42,671 nt of DNA from Thiomargarita sp. (GTDB lineage Bacteria; Pseudomonadota; Gammaproteobacteria; Beggiatoales; Beggiatoaceae), in assembly GCA_022729575.1 (NCBI GenBank), contig DZAL01000019.1, positions 1-42,671 of the forward strand, written 5' to 3'. Position 1 is the first letter of the stretch; every line of letters starts with the position of its first letter. Shown piece after piece: positions 15,383 to 23,789 of the stretch. A model generated the notes under the pieces. It made no database searches. It was not told the origin of the DNA and was given only the letters and a program-made list of their open reading frames with translations. Position numbers and translations under genes: made by a program.

Positions 15383-17149
15383 ATGTCAGTCCCACAATCG
15401 GAAATCACTACATTTACTGGCCTAGCCCGAAAACTGGTCGAATCCGGACTCTTAAGTCCAGAAGCAGCAGAAGCAGCCTTTAACCAATTCCTCAAAAAAG
15501 AGCGTAAATCCTTTGACACCTATCTTATTGAAAATAAACTCGTCAGGAACTGCCGCGACCTAGCCCTGGCAGTGGCTGAAGAATTTGGCGTCCCAGTAGT
15601 TGACCTTGACAGCATCGATCTCAATGTCGATACCCTCAAGAGGATAGACAAAAAACTGATTGAAAAACACAAAGCGCTACCCATCTTTGAACGCGGCAAA
15701 CGCCTCTTCGTTGCTATCTCCGACCCCACCAATTGGCCCGCCCTGGAGGAAATCAGGTTTCACACCAAAATGAACACCGAACCCGTGGTGGTCGAAGCAG
15801 ATAAATTAGCCAAAGTCATTGAATGGGCACTAGAAGTATTTGACACTAGCATGAAAGATTTAGGCGATGACCCAGCCGACATCGACCTAGTGGATGAAGA
15901 TACCGAAGCTAAAGCAGGTGCAGACGATGAAAGTGAAGCATCATCAGGAGTCCCAATTCTCAAACTCGTCAATAAAATACTCTACGACTCCATCAAAATG
16001 GGTGCCTCAGACCTCCACTTTGAACCCTACGAAAAATTCTATCGTGTCCGCTTCCGTGTTGATGGCATGTTACAAACTGTTGTCACCCCCCCCGTGTGTG
16101 CCTCCAGACAACTGGCAGCCCGCCTCAAGGTCATGGCAGGGCTAGACCCATCAGAACGTACCGTGCCCCAACATGGATTCATGAAAATCGAATATGGCAG
16201 AGGTTCTGTTGACTTTCGCATCAGCATCATGCCCACCCGCTTTGGCGAAAAAGTCGTCCTACGAAATATTGATTTTTATGGCCACGCTAACCTCAATATA
16301 GATATTCTAGGCTATGAAGAAGAACAAAAGCAGTTATACTTAGAAGCCCTACGCAACCCTCGTGGCATGGTCTTAGTTACAGGACCCTGGGGTAGCGGTA
16401 AAACTGTATCGCTATACACAGGCATCAATATTCTCAATCAAGAAGATGTCAATATTAGCATCGTCGAAGACTCTGTAGAAATCAACCTCCCTGGCGTGAA
16501 CCAAGTCCAAGTGAATGAAAAAACAGGTATGACCTTTGCCAAAGCACTCAAAGAATTCCTTTGTCAAGACCCTGATATTATTGTAGTGGACGAAATGAGA
16601 GACTCAGAAACAGTCAGGCTCGCCATGAAAGCGGCCTCGGAACACCTGGTCATGTCAACGTTGTATACCAATGATGCACCTGCCACACTTACTCGTCTGA
16701 TTGACCTGGGAATCCCGCCATTTGCCATCGCCACTACGGTCAATCTCATTACGGCCCAACGCCTCTGTCGCCGACTCTGCACCTGTAAGATAGAACACAA
16801 GGATATACCTGACGAAATTCTGCTTCGCGAAGGATTCCAAACCGAAGACCTAGAAAGACGTGCTAAAGGCGAATGGAAGTTATATACTAAGAATCCCAAC
16901 GGCTGCTGCGAACGTTGCAATGGACTAGGCTACAAAGGCCGCGTTGGCATCTATCAAGTCATGCCTATCTCAAAAGCCATGAAACGCCTGATTATGGGTG
17001 GCGGAAATACCGCTACCTTTGCGAACCAAGCGGCATTGGAAGGTATCGCTGATTTGCGCCAGTCGGGCTTAAAAAAGGTTATGGATGGATTCACTTCCCT
17101 TGAAGAAATCGACCGAGTAGTTTATAAGAATAAAGAGAAAGACGAGTAG
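15383..17149 (+). CDS. PilB/GspE-family ATPase with divergent motor motifs
   Basis: A 588-residue protein with the full layout of type IV pilus/type II secretion assembly ATPases: an MshEN-type N-terminus (about 10-150), an acidic linker (160-188), then the catalytic part. Motifs differ from the usual ones: Walker A GPWGSGKT (334-341, normally GPTGSGKT), Asp box EDSVE (normally EDPVE), Walker B region LCQDPDIIVVDEMRD (normally LRQDPDIIMVGEIRD) and His box SEHLVMSTLYTNDA (normally TGHLVLSTLHTNDA). The Walker lysine (Lys340), glutamate (Glu404) and zinc cysteines (462-468 and 508-512) are kept, so ATP hydrolysis is plausible. I read it as a paralogue, not the main PilB. Codons end in C more often than in neighbouring genes. 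The HEAT-repeat gene follows about 100 nt later. Confidence 0.85.
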   Translation: MSVPQSEITTFTGLARKLVESGLLSPEAAEAAFNQFLKKERKSFDTYLIENKLVRNCRDLALAVAEEFGVPVVDLDSIDLNVDTLKRIDKKLIEKHKALPIFERGKRLFVAISDPTNWPALEEIRFHTKMNTEPVVVEADKLAKVIEWALEVFDTSMKDLGDDPADIDLVDEDTEAKAGADDESEASSGVPILKLVNKILYDSIKMGASDLHFEPYEKFYRVRFRVDGMLQTVVTPPVCASRQLAARLKVMAGLDPSERTVPQHGFMKIEYGRGSVDFRISIMPTRFGEKVVLRNIDFYGHANLNIDILGYEEEQKQLYLEALRNPRGMVLVTGPWGSGKTVSLYTGINILNQEDVNISIVEDSVEINLPGVNQVQVNEKTGMTFAKALKEFLCQDPDIIVVDEMRDSETVRLAMKAASEHLVMSTLYTNDAPATLTRLIDLGIPPFAIATTVNLITAQRLCRRLCTCKIEHKDIPDEILLREGFQTEDLERRAKGEWKLYTKNPNGCCERCNGLGYKGRVGIYQVMPISKAMKRLIMGGGNTATFANQAALEGIADLRQSGLKKVMDGFTSLEEIDRVVYKNKEKDE

Positions 17150-17165
17150 AGTTTGAAGTACCAGA

Positions 17166-17215
17166 TTCAGGAGTACCAAGCGGAGTTTTGTTACAAAGCT
17201 CCGCTTGGTACTCCT
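17166..17215. repeat. Hairpin repeat GTACCAAGCGGAG / CTCCGCTTGGTAC
   Basis: A 50-bp hairpin (AGGAGTACCAAGCGGAG, loop, CTCCGCTTGGTACTCCT) between the PilB-like and HEAT-repeat genes. A compact version (GTACCAAGCTCCGCTTGGTAC) lies just before rplC, at about 35552-35572. Its presence argues against a TTG start at 17153 for the next gene. Confidence 0.75.
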
Positions 17216-17248
17216 GGTGAAATTCTTGCCATATCAAAGGTGGCACCC

Positions 17249-18898
17249 ATGAAACTTCCCATGAATAAGAATACCCTCAAGACCGCCACGCTACTATCCA
17301 TCATCTATGTAGTAGTAACCTGCTTCTTACCTGAATATCAGATGCTACTCTGGTTAACGGCACTCCTCATCGTCATCAATTATGGATTATCATTAACTTA
17401 TCTGTTTGGGCAGGGGGAAATTACTGCCAATCTCATCCTTCTCAATCTAGTCCAGCTAGTCCTTTATGGTCGCCTACATGTTCAGATTCACGATATTTTA
17501 GGCACCGTACATTACTCTTATAACCATTATTTCATCTATCATACCTATTGGTATGACTGGGTGAAATTCATTGCGGAGTATGTACTTCATGCCGTTGACT
17601 GGGTAGATGCGTTAAATAGTTATGGTATTGAGTTGCAACACCTCAAACCGCGAAGTATGTTAGCCAAGTGGGTAGTGTTTAGTATGCAGGTGATGGTGGA
17701 TATGTTTTTGTTAAGTGGCATTTTCAGGTATTTTCAGCGTCATCAATTAACCTCCACCACCATCTCGACTTATCATGCGCGGTCATGGTCCCCTTTGACT
17801 ATAGAACTATTAGAAAGTTTCAAGGACAGCTTGCAGTTTATCAAACAAGCCCGCTGGACCGGACTAAAAGTGGCAACGGGATTAACTATCTGGGTGGGCG
17901 CTATGAATCATTGGAGTTTGCAGGACTTCTGGTTATGGCCACTGGAAAACGTGTTACGCACCCTAGACTTTGGTGATGCTTTTCAAGTTTTTGATTGGCA
18001 TCTTCATACGGTGGAACGACAAGATGTCAATGTGGTCACGTTGGCAGTGTTTTTGCGGCTAGAAGTCAGCTTTTATGTGCTACCCTGGGTCAATCATTTC
18101 TATCTCTTTCTGTTGAGGGGCCGTGGTCGGACTCTCACCGGATTAATCCTCATTGCCATTTCCCCAGAATCTTCACAGGAGGAGCAACGGATTGCTATCA
18201 ATGCGCTAGTGAGATTTGGTTCACTGGCCGTTCCCATACTCACTGAGACTCTAGCTAACATCGACAATAATGCACAGAAGTCTATCATTGTTGAGGTATT
18301 GGCGGAACTGGGGCCGGTGGCGGCACCGAGTGTCTCTCACTTGGCCACATTGTTGGTAGATACTGATGAAACTATGCGGTCGCTGGCCGCTCGGGCCTTG
18401 CCGAAAATTACCCCCAACTGGCCCCGGCGTAAAGCAGTTCATCAAGCCATTCCTCATCTGGTCACCGCGTTGCAACACTCCCAGAAGGAAGTACGTTTAG
18501 CCGCGGTTAGAACGTTGGGAAGAATTGGTGCCGCTTCGATTCAAACGGTGCCGCCATTGGTAGAGACGACCCTCATAGATAGTGATAAGCAAGTTCGTTT
18601 GGTAGCTAGTTTGGCGTTGCGTCAACTGGGAACGGCAGCAGCTAGTGAGGCAGTTTCTCGACTCATGAAAGCACTGGTGAATGGTAATGATGAGACTCGC
18701 CTGGCCGCCGCCGAAGCCTTGGGCAACTTGGGCCGTGCCGCTATCCCAGCGATGCCGTTCCTTGTACAGGTCTCATTGACCGATTGGGATGGAACTATTC
18801 GCCTAGCGGCACAACAAGCGTTGAAACAACTTGACCCCAGGTCGGTCAACACTTACCGATGCTTCAGCGCTGCTAGAGACCAAGAGACTGGAATCTGA
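17249..18898 (+). CDS. Membrane protein with C-terminal HEAT repeats
   Basis: The ATG at 17249 is preferred: it has AGGTGG upstream, whereas the frame before it runs through a hairpin repeat. The 549-residue product has N-terminal transmembrane helices at about 12-27, 32-52, 58-74 and 141-158, a middle region rich in Trp/His/Tyr with another hydrophobic segment (FYVLPWVNHFYLFLL), and from about 305 to the end at least five HEAT/PBS-type repeats (e.g. VRLAAVRTLGRIG, VRLVASLALRQLG, TRLAAAEALGNLG). HEAT arrays bind other proteins. It sits right behind the PilB-like ATPase on the same strand, so a membrane platform or regulator for that ATPase is a reasonable inference, not shown. Confidence 0.75.
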   Translation: MKLPMNKNTLKTATLLSIIYVVVTCFLPEYQMLLWLTALLIVINYGLSLTYLFGQGEITANLILLNLVQLVLYGRLHVQIHDILGTVHYSYNHYFIYHTYWYDWVKFIAEYVLHAVDWVDALNSYGIELQHLKPRSMLAKWVVFSMQVMVDMFLLSGIFRYFQRHQLTSTTISTYHARSWSPLTIELLESFKDSLQFIKQARWTGLKVATGLTIWVGAMNHWSLQDFWLWPLENVLRTLDFGDAFQVFDWHLHTVERQDVNVVTLAVFLRLEVSFYVLPWVNHFYLFLLRGRGRTLTGLILIAISPESSQEEQRIAINALVRFGSLAVPILTETLANIDNNAQKSIIVEVLAELGPVAAPSVSHLATLLVDTDETMRSLAARALPKITPNWPRRKAVHQAIPHLVTALQHSQKEVRLAAVRTLGRIGAASIQTVPPLVETTLIDSDKQVRLVASLALRQLGTAAASEAVSRLMKALVNGNDETRLAAAEALGNLGRAAIPAMPFLVQVSLTDWDGTIRLAAQQALKQLDPRSVNTYRCFSAARDQETGI

Positions 18899-19412
18899 CT
18901 ATATCACCCACAGTTCATCATTGCCGGTCATGGAAGTTCAGCGAGCGTAGGGTGCGTCCCACGCACCATTTTCCTACGCTCGCTACCGATTTTATAGTAA
19001 AATCCCTTTGAACCTGTACTATTCCCTCTGGAGTGCAATAAGAATTATTGCGCCTGGCGGCGCGTAGCGGCGCAATAATTCTTATTACACTCCAGAGGGT
19101 ACGTACAATTTTATATGAATTTTACTATAGAATTGACAATTTTTAAAAAGTTGTCAAATCTGTGCGTGCGATTCTATCATCTTCTGCCACTGTCGCCAGA
19201 AATCCTAGCCGATTCATCAGTTTCAACATATAGTCGGATTCCTATGAACCGGTACGATTTCCTCTGGAGCGCAATAAGAATTATTGCGCCATTATTCGCA
19301 ATAAGAATTATTGCGCTCCAGAGGGTATGTACAATTTTAAAGGTATTTATAAGAAAACTACTTTGTATCGTTTGGAGATTTGACCATTTTCAAAAAATTG
19401 TCAAAGCGGTGG
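18899..19412. other. Repeat-rich spacer between convergent HEAT and ATPase genes
   Basis: Contains a short GTAGGGTGCGTCCCACGCACC hairpin (about 18949-18970), an inverted repeat GGAGTGCAATAAGAATTATTGCGC with its complement (about 19027-19098), one palindrome (19130-19160), then the second copy of the 321-bp repeat (19146-19466) with its double hairpin (19263-19323), cyclase 3'-end copy (19339-19383) and palindrome (19377-19407). No gene. Confidence 0.85.
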
Positions 19413-19466
19413 TTACTCCTTCAATTTTAAACTAGCAATTTTTCTCACGTAGGGTTTATTCCTTCG
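19146..19466. repeat. 321-bp perfect direct repeat, copy 2
   Basis: Identical to 14176-14496. It extends into the last 54 bp of the ATPase gene on the minus strand. It also carries a copy of the last bases of the cyclase gene, which is 5 kb away. Confidence 0.92.
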
Positions 19467-20738
19467 CACTAGGTCCGGTAAGGTGGCGATGGCGGCATTA
19501 GCCTGGTCAAGGCTTTCAAATTCGCCATACATCAGGTTCCATTTAGCTGGTCCTTTTGCCAGGTCATGACTGATATATAATTGAGGTAACAGTGGTTGCA
19601 ATTCTAGTTGTTTCAACCATTTCTCCACTCCAATAAAATTATCTTCCGTGGTTTGCATCAATTGAATACTGTAAAATTGGCCATTGGCTTGGGTTAACCA
19701 TTTCTCGGTCGCTTGACGACGTTGTTGTAATAATGACGAGGTCGGCGAATTAATCACCGAAGTAGCAGTGGTGGCCGTAGAGGTGGTCATAGTTGGTTTA
19801 ACCCAAGCCGTTTGGTAAATCCATTCCCGAATCGGTTGGGCCATTGGTGCCAATCCTAGTGTTAACATAAATCCACTGAGGAGGAGAATGCCAATGAAGA
19901 TTAAGTAGTGACTGGTGGAGAATAACGGATAACTAAAACCACTGTCACGCGCGGCCAGGCGAATCTGTTTGGGTAACACTTGATGAGTGTTTTGCGCAAA
20001 CGCGGCGAGTAGTGATTTATCGGCTAGTATGTTAATTCGGCGCATCAAGCCTTTGGAAACTTGGGTGAGGATGCGAATAGCTGGTTTAGAAAACACCGGG
20101 GGGCCGCGGTAACCAACGGTGCGCATACGAAAATTTAGATATTCTTCCACGTTGAAACGATTGAGGGAGGTCAAATAAAAACTATGCGTGATTCGTTCTT
20201 TGAGTTGGCGAATATTGGGCGTGGCTAGATTATCCTCTAATTCGGGTTGACCAAAGAGGACGATTTGCAGTAGTTTATGGCGCGAAGTTTCTAAATTGCT
20301 TAATAACCGTATCTCCTCCAACGTAGTTACCGGCATACCTTGGGCTTCTTCAATAAAAATCACGACTTGTTGATTATGCGCATGTTTTTCTAGTAATTTC
20401 AGATGTAAATCGTGCATGACTTGCAAGCGATTACTTTGGAGAGTAATGGGTAATCGCATTTCTAAAGCAATGGCGTGTAAAATCATTTCTGGCGGTAGCC
20501 TGGGGTTGGCGAGATAGACAATTTCAATGCGTTTGGGTAGTTGTTGTTCTAACATTCGACATAACATGGTTTTGCCGCTACCTACTTCACCAACGACTTT
20601 GATAATGCCTTCGCCATTTTCGATGGCATAAACCAGTGCTTCTAAGACTAGCCCGCGATTGCCGCCGGCATAAAATAGTTGTGGGTCTGGGGTGATTTTG
20701 AAAGGGGGGTAGTTTAAGCCAAAGTGTTCGTAATACAT
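19413..20738 (-). CDS. ExeA/MshM-like AAA ATPase with transmembrane helix and SPOR-like C-terminus
   Basis: A 441-residue protein opening MYYEHFGLNYPPFKITPDP, the standard start of ExeA/GspA/MshM ATPases. Walker A is GEVGSGKT (50-57) and Walker B VVIFIEEAQ (about 124-132). RQLKERITHSFYLTSLN carries the conserved arginines. A transmembrane helix lies at about 283-305 and a Thr/Ala-rich linker follows. The last 85 residues (FYSIQLMQTT ... WNLMYGEFESLDQANAAI) look like a SPOR domain, which in the periplasm binds denuded peptidoglycan. Proteins of this design help secretin or pilus machines pass the cell wall. It faces the PilB-like/HEAT pair and was once next to the cyclase gene, judging by the copied ends. 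Confidence 0.85.
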   Translation of the reverse strand: MYYEHFGLNYPPFKITPDPQLFYAGGNRGLVLEALVYAIENGEGIIKVVGEVGSGKTMLCRMLEQQLPKRIEIVYLANPRLPPEMILHAIALEMRLPITLQSNRLQVMHDLHLKLLEKHAHNQQVVIFIEEAQGMPVTTLEEIRLLSNLETSRHKLLQIVLFGQPELEDNLATPNIRQLKERITHSFYLTSLNRFNVEEYLNFRMRTVGYRGPPVFSKPAIRILTQVSKGLMRRINILADKSLLAAFAQNTHQVLPKQIRLAARDSGFSYPLFSTSHYLIFIGILLLSGFMLTLGLAPMAQPIREWIYQTAWVKPTMTTSTATTATSVINSPTSSLLQQRRQATEKWLTQANGQFYSIQLMQTTEDNFIGVEKWLKQLELQPLLPQLYISHDLAKGPAKWNLMYGEFESLDQANAAIATLPDLVRRNKPYVRKIASLKLKE

Positions 20739-20765
20739 GAGTGTTGAGATTAGTCGTTGCTGAAA

Positions 20766-20796
20766 GATTTGATAACTGGTTGAAAGTGGTCAAATC
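20766..20796. repeat. Degenerate palindrome between the ATPase gene and Uma2 copy A
   Basis: GATTTGATAACTGG...AAGTGGTCAAATC form: several arm positions have drifted, so this copy is older than most. Confidence 0.7.
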
Positions 20797-20803
20797 GGTG
20801 GTT

Positions 20804-21418
20804 TTACCCAGGTAAAAACAAGGAGTCCACGATTAAGGTCAATTCGGGTAAAATCATTGACGAGAGTGGTTTACCACCTGGACGAAATTGCCCATGTAGC
20901 ATATATTCCGGCGGGGTCCCGGTTAAAGTGTAAACCTCGATCACACGTTTGGCGGGGTCAACGAGCCAATATTCGCGAACTCCGGCTTGTTCATAAGCGG
21001 CAAATTTGACTACGCGGTCAGTACGTTCTGAACTAGGGGAGATGACTTCAATGGTTAGCTCTGGGGCCCCGGTGAAAATTTTGTCACCACGTTTGAGTGA
21101 TTGCGCTTGGCTAATGAAGAAGACATCCGGTTGGACTGGTTTAGCCAGGTCGGATAGATGAATTTCAAAGGGGGCCGTGAGCACTTCTCCTAATTGTCGA
21201 TCTTCAACAAATAGACCTAAGCGTAAATGTAGTTTGGAGACTGTGTATTGGTGATCATAACCGGGGGCATTAGCCATGTAAAGTACTCCGTGAATGATTT
21301 CGTAACGTTTGCCATCTTCCGGTAAACGTAGGTAATCTTGGTAAGTCCATTGACCCTGGGCCGGGAAGAACTTTTGGTTTAAGTGTTCTACCGGTGGTGC
21401 CACGGCAGTAAATGACAT
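20804..21418 (-). CDS. Uma2/DUF820 family PD-(D/E)XK nuclease, copy A
   Basis: A 204-residue protein; the ATG at 21418 is chosen because AGGAGG precedes it. The Uma2 layout is clear: TYQDYLRLPEDGKRYEIIHG with Glu40, QPDVFFI with Asp98, PELTIEVISPSS with Glu124 and a lysine (Lys138) in DRVVKFAAYEQAGVREYWLVDP. This is the restriction-endonuclease-like core; physiological targets are unknown for most of the family. It is a tandem duplicate of the next gene: the two proteins are nearly identical except at about 60-80, where they differ strongly. Confidence 0.88.
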   Translation of the reverse strand: MSFTAVAPPVEHLNQKFFPAQGQWTYQDYLRLPEDGKRYEIIHGVLYMANAPGYDHQYTVSKLHLRLGLFVEDRQLGEVLTAPFEIHLSDLAKPVQPDVFFISQAQSLKRGDKIFTGAPELTIEVISPSSERTDRVVKFAAYEQAGVREYWLVDPAKRVIEVYTLTGTPPEYMLHGQFRPGGKPLSSMILPELTLIVDSLFLPG

Positions 21419-21525
21419 ATTTCCTCCTGATACCAAGCAAATTGGATATTAGTCTGAGGTATCGAGTATTCGTAATACATAAGTGTTGAGATTAATCGTT
21501 GCCGGTCGGTGTCTATCCGTTTTCT

Positions 21526-22140
21526 TTACCCAGGTAAAAATAATGAGTCCACGATTAAGGTTAACTCGGGCAAAATAATTGATGAGAGAGGTTCACCGCC
21601 TGGACGAAATTGCCCATGTAGCATATATTCCGGCGGAGTCTCGGTTAAAGTGTAAACTTCGACCATACGTCTGGCGGGGTCAACGAGCCAATATTCGCGA
21701 ACTCCGGCTTGTTCATAAGCGGCAAATTTGACTACGCGGTCAGTACGCTCTGAGCTGGGGGAGATGACTTCAATGGTTAGCTCTGGAGCACCGGTGAAAA
21801 TTTTGTCACCACGTTTGAGTGATTGCGCTTTGCTAATGAAGAAGACATCCGGTTGTACTGGTTTGGCTAGGTCGGATAGATGAATTTCAAAGGGAGCGGT
21901 CAAGATTACCCCCAAATCTCGTTGTCTTACCAAAACACTGAGTTGCCAGTGAAGTTCAGAAACCGCAAATTGGTGATCATAACCAGGGGCATTAGCCATA
22001 TAAAGTACTCCGTGAATAACTTCGTAACGTTTGCCATCTTCCGGTAAACGTAGATAATCTTGGTAAGTCCATTGACCCTGGGCCGGGAAGAACTTTTGGT
22101 TTAAGTGTTCTACAGGTGGTGCAACGGCAGTAAATGACAT
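21526..22140 (-). CDS. Uma2/DUF820 family PD-(D/E)XK nuclease, copy B
   Basis: A 204-residue paralogue of copy A, with the same AGGAGG before the start at 22140 and all active-site residues kept (RYEVIHG, QPDVFFI, ELTIEVISPSS). Between the two genes lies a copy of the region around the ATPase start codon (CGTAATACAT at 21471-21480, as at 20729-20738). The duplication unit therefore ran from the ATPase 5' end through the Uma2 gene. The diverged patch at residues 60-80 is in the segment just before TAPFEIHLSD. Confidence 0.88.
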   Translation of the reverse strand: MSFTAVAPPVEHLNQKFFPAQGQWTYQDYLRLPEDGKRYEVIHGVLYMANAPGYDHQFAVSELHWQLSVLVRQRDLGVILTAPFEIHLSDLAKPVQPDVFFISKAQSLKRGDKIFTGAPELTIEVISPSSERTDRVVKFAAYEQAGVREYWLVDPARRMVEVYTLTETPPEYMLHGQFRPGGEPLSSIILPELTLIVDSLFLPG

Positions 22141-22505
22141 ATTTCCTCCTGATACCAAGCAAATTGGCAGAGTGGATATTAGTATGGGGTAACGTAAAAA
22201 GATTTGACAACTTTCCAAAAGTTGTCAAATCTAAATCAAATCTAAATCACAAATCTAATCACCAAATTAATCGTAATGCAATAATCGAGTAACTCACCTT
22301 ACGCACAACCACCCCTAGCCCCTCCTTGCTAAGGCGGGGAATCTCCCCTGCGATACCGATAGTGTTTACTCCCCTCCTTACCAAGGAGGGGTTGGGGGTG
22401 GTTGAGTTAACTGTGCGTAAGGTGAGTGAGTAATAAAGATTTGACAACTTTCAAAAAGTTGTCAAATCTAAATCACAAATCTAAATCACAAATCTAATCA
22501 CCAAA
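22141..22505. repeat. Spacer downstream of hoxY: palindromes, an inverted-repeat element and a copied hoxY end
   Basis: Two palindromes (22201-22231 and 22438-22468) flank an inverted-repeat element at 22292-22427 (ends ACTCACCTTACGCAC / GTGCGTAAGGTGAGT). After the first palindrome comes a copy of the hoxY 3' end (about 22250-22285, AATCACCAAATTAATCGTAA) that matches the true end at 22499-22520. hoxH, expected here, is absent. Confidence 0.88.
22292..22427. mobile_element. Miniature inverted-repeat element, ACTCACCTTACGCAC family, copy 1
   Basis: Ends ACTCACCTTACGCACA and TGTGCGTAAGGTGAGT are perfect complements, with inner hairpins CCCCTCCTT/AAGGAGGGG. Other copies lie at 25628-25757 and 34851-35122. 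No coding capacity. Confidence 0.8.
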
Positions 22506-23048
22506 TTAGTCGTAATGCAATAATTGATGCGGCAATTTAATCTCAGTTTTACCAGCCAACAAATCACTCAAAAACGCCCAGATGGCATCTCCCGAGGGTG
22601 GGCAGCCTGGTAGAAAATAGTCGATTTTGACGACTTCATAAATCGGATGCACTTTGTTCAGTAATAAAGGAATTTCTGGGTCATCTGGAATATGAGGATT
22701 TTCTGCGCCGATGGCATTTAAATAAGATTCTTCCAAACATTCTTGCAGAGTGAAATTATTTCGCATGGCTGGCACTCCACCATTGAGACTACAAGCTCCC
22801 AGGGCAATCAAAATTTTACAGTTGTCGCGAAATTCTTGGAGGACATGGACGTTTTCTGCATTACATAGTCCACCTTCTAAAATACCAATATCGCAGGGAC
22901 CGCAGTGTTTGATGTCGGTGAGGGGAGTGCGGTCAAATTCAATATATTTGAGCAATTCTAGTAATTGCTCGTCAATGTCTAAAAATGCCATGTGGCAGCC
23001 AAAGCAACCGGCGAGGGAGGCGGTGGCCACGCGTAATTTTTTAGCCAT
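22506..23048 (-). CDS. hoxY: NAD-linked [NiFe] hydrogenase small subunit HoxY
   Basis: A 180-residue protein, starting at MAKKLRVATASLAGCFGC (23048; the longer frame overlaps hoxU more deeply). It has the cysteine pattern of small hydrogenase subunits that bind the proximal [4Fe-4S] cluster: GCFGC near the N-terminus, CGPCDIGILEGG, LGACSLNGG and LPGCPPSGD. In the Hox enzyme HoxY pairs with HoxH, which holds the NiFe site, and passes electrons to HoxU and HoxF. It overlaps hoxU by 8 nt. The partner hoxH is not next to it. Confidence 0.93.
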   Translation of the reverse strand: MAKKLRVATASLAGCFGCHMAFLDIDEQLLELLKYIEFDRTPLTDIKHCGPCDIGILEGGLCNAENVHVLQEFRDNCKILIALGACSLNGGVPAMRNNFTLQECLEESYLNAIGAENPHIPDDPEIPLLLNKVHPIYEVVKIDYFLPGCPPSGDAIWAFLSDLLAGKTEIKLPHQLLHYD

Positions 23049-23775
23049 GGGTAGTTGCTCCTTGAGGATTTGATTGCGCCAAGTCGCCAACTAGATTAAT
23101 CGGTTGACGGTCATATAAACGTTCTCCAATTGGAATGACAAAGGCTTGCCGTTTGTGGAGAATGGCACCCACGGGACAAACTTGAGCCGCTTTGTCAGTC
23201 ACGGCAAAATTGGTGTCGGCTAATTTGCCGGTGGGAGAGTTAACAATTAAGTGAGTTTTTAGGCCACGGCCACTGAGGGCAAACACATTTTTGTGGTCGG
23301 CATCACGGCTGGCTCTAACACATAATTCACATAAGATACAGCGGTTGAAATCAATGGCCACGTCAGGGTGAGAAGCGTCAACGGCACGGATTGGGTAAAA
23401 ATGTGTGTAGTGTGGCGTTAACATGCCCACATAGTAGCCAATGGCTTGCAATTGGCAGTTGCCGGTTTTTTCACATCCTGGGCAGAGATGGTTGCCTTCG
23501 ACAAAGAGCATTTGTACGATAGCTCGTCTAGTGGCTTCGAGCTCTTTAGTGTTATTTAGGACCACTTGGTCTGGCATGGCGCGGGTGTTACAAGCGGTAG
23601 TATTGCGCCCATTGACGGTAACCGTGCATACACGACAACTGCCGTGAGGGGCAAATTCTGGATGGTGGCATAAGTGGGGGATGTAAATGCCGGCAGCCAG
23701 TGCCGCATCCATGATGGTTTGTCCTTCGGTGAAAGAAACTTTTTGCCCGTCTATAGTGATGTCATATTGAGTCAT
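23041..23775 (-). CDS. hoxU: Hydrogenase diaphorase iron-sulfur subunit HoxU
   Basis: A 244-residue protein similar to the N-terminus of NuoG. A plant-type [2Fe-2S] domain comes first (HLCHHPEFAPHGSCRVC and a later cysteine in NTTAC), then the His-Cys cluster motif HLCPGCEKTGNC, then a [4Fe-4S] site with CILCELCVRASRDADHKNV and CPVGAI. It carries electrons between HoxY and the FMN/NADH site of HoxF. It lies 14 nt after hoxF and overlaps hoxY. Confidence 0.93.
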   Translation of the reverse strand: MTQYDITIDGQKVSFTEGQTIMDAALAAGIYIPHLCHHPEFAPHGSCRVCTVTVNGRNTTACNTRAMPDQVVLNNTKELEATRRAIVQMLFVEGNHLCPGCEKTGNCQLQAIGYYVGMLTPHYTHFYPIRAVDASHPDVAIDFNRCILCELCVRASRDADHKNVFALSGRGLKTHLIVNSPTGKLADTNFAVTDKAAQVCPVGAILHKRQAFVIPIGERLYDRQPINLVGDLAQSNPQGATTHG

Positions 23776-23789
23776 ATCAATGATTCCCC

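Noticed and set aside
17153..17248. TTG start adding 32 residues to the HEAT-repeat protein
   Set aside because: The extension translates a hairpin repeat and has no ribosome site; the ATG at 17249 has AGGTGG before it and leads into a transmembrane helix.
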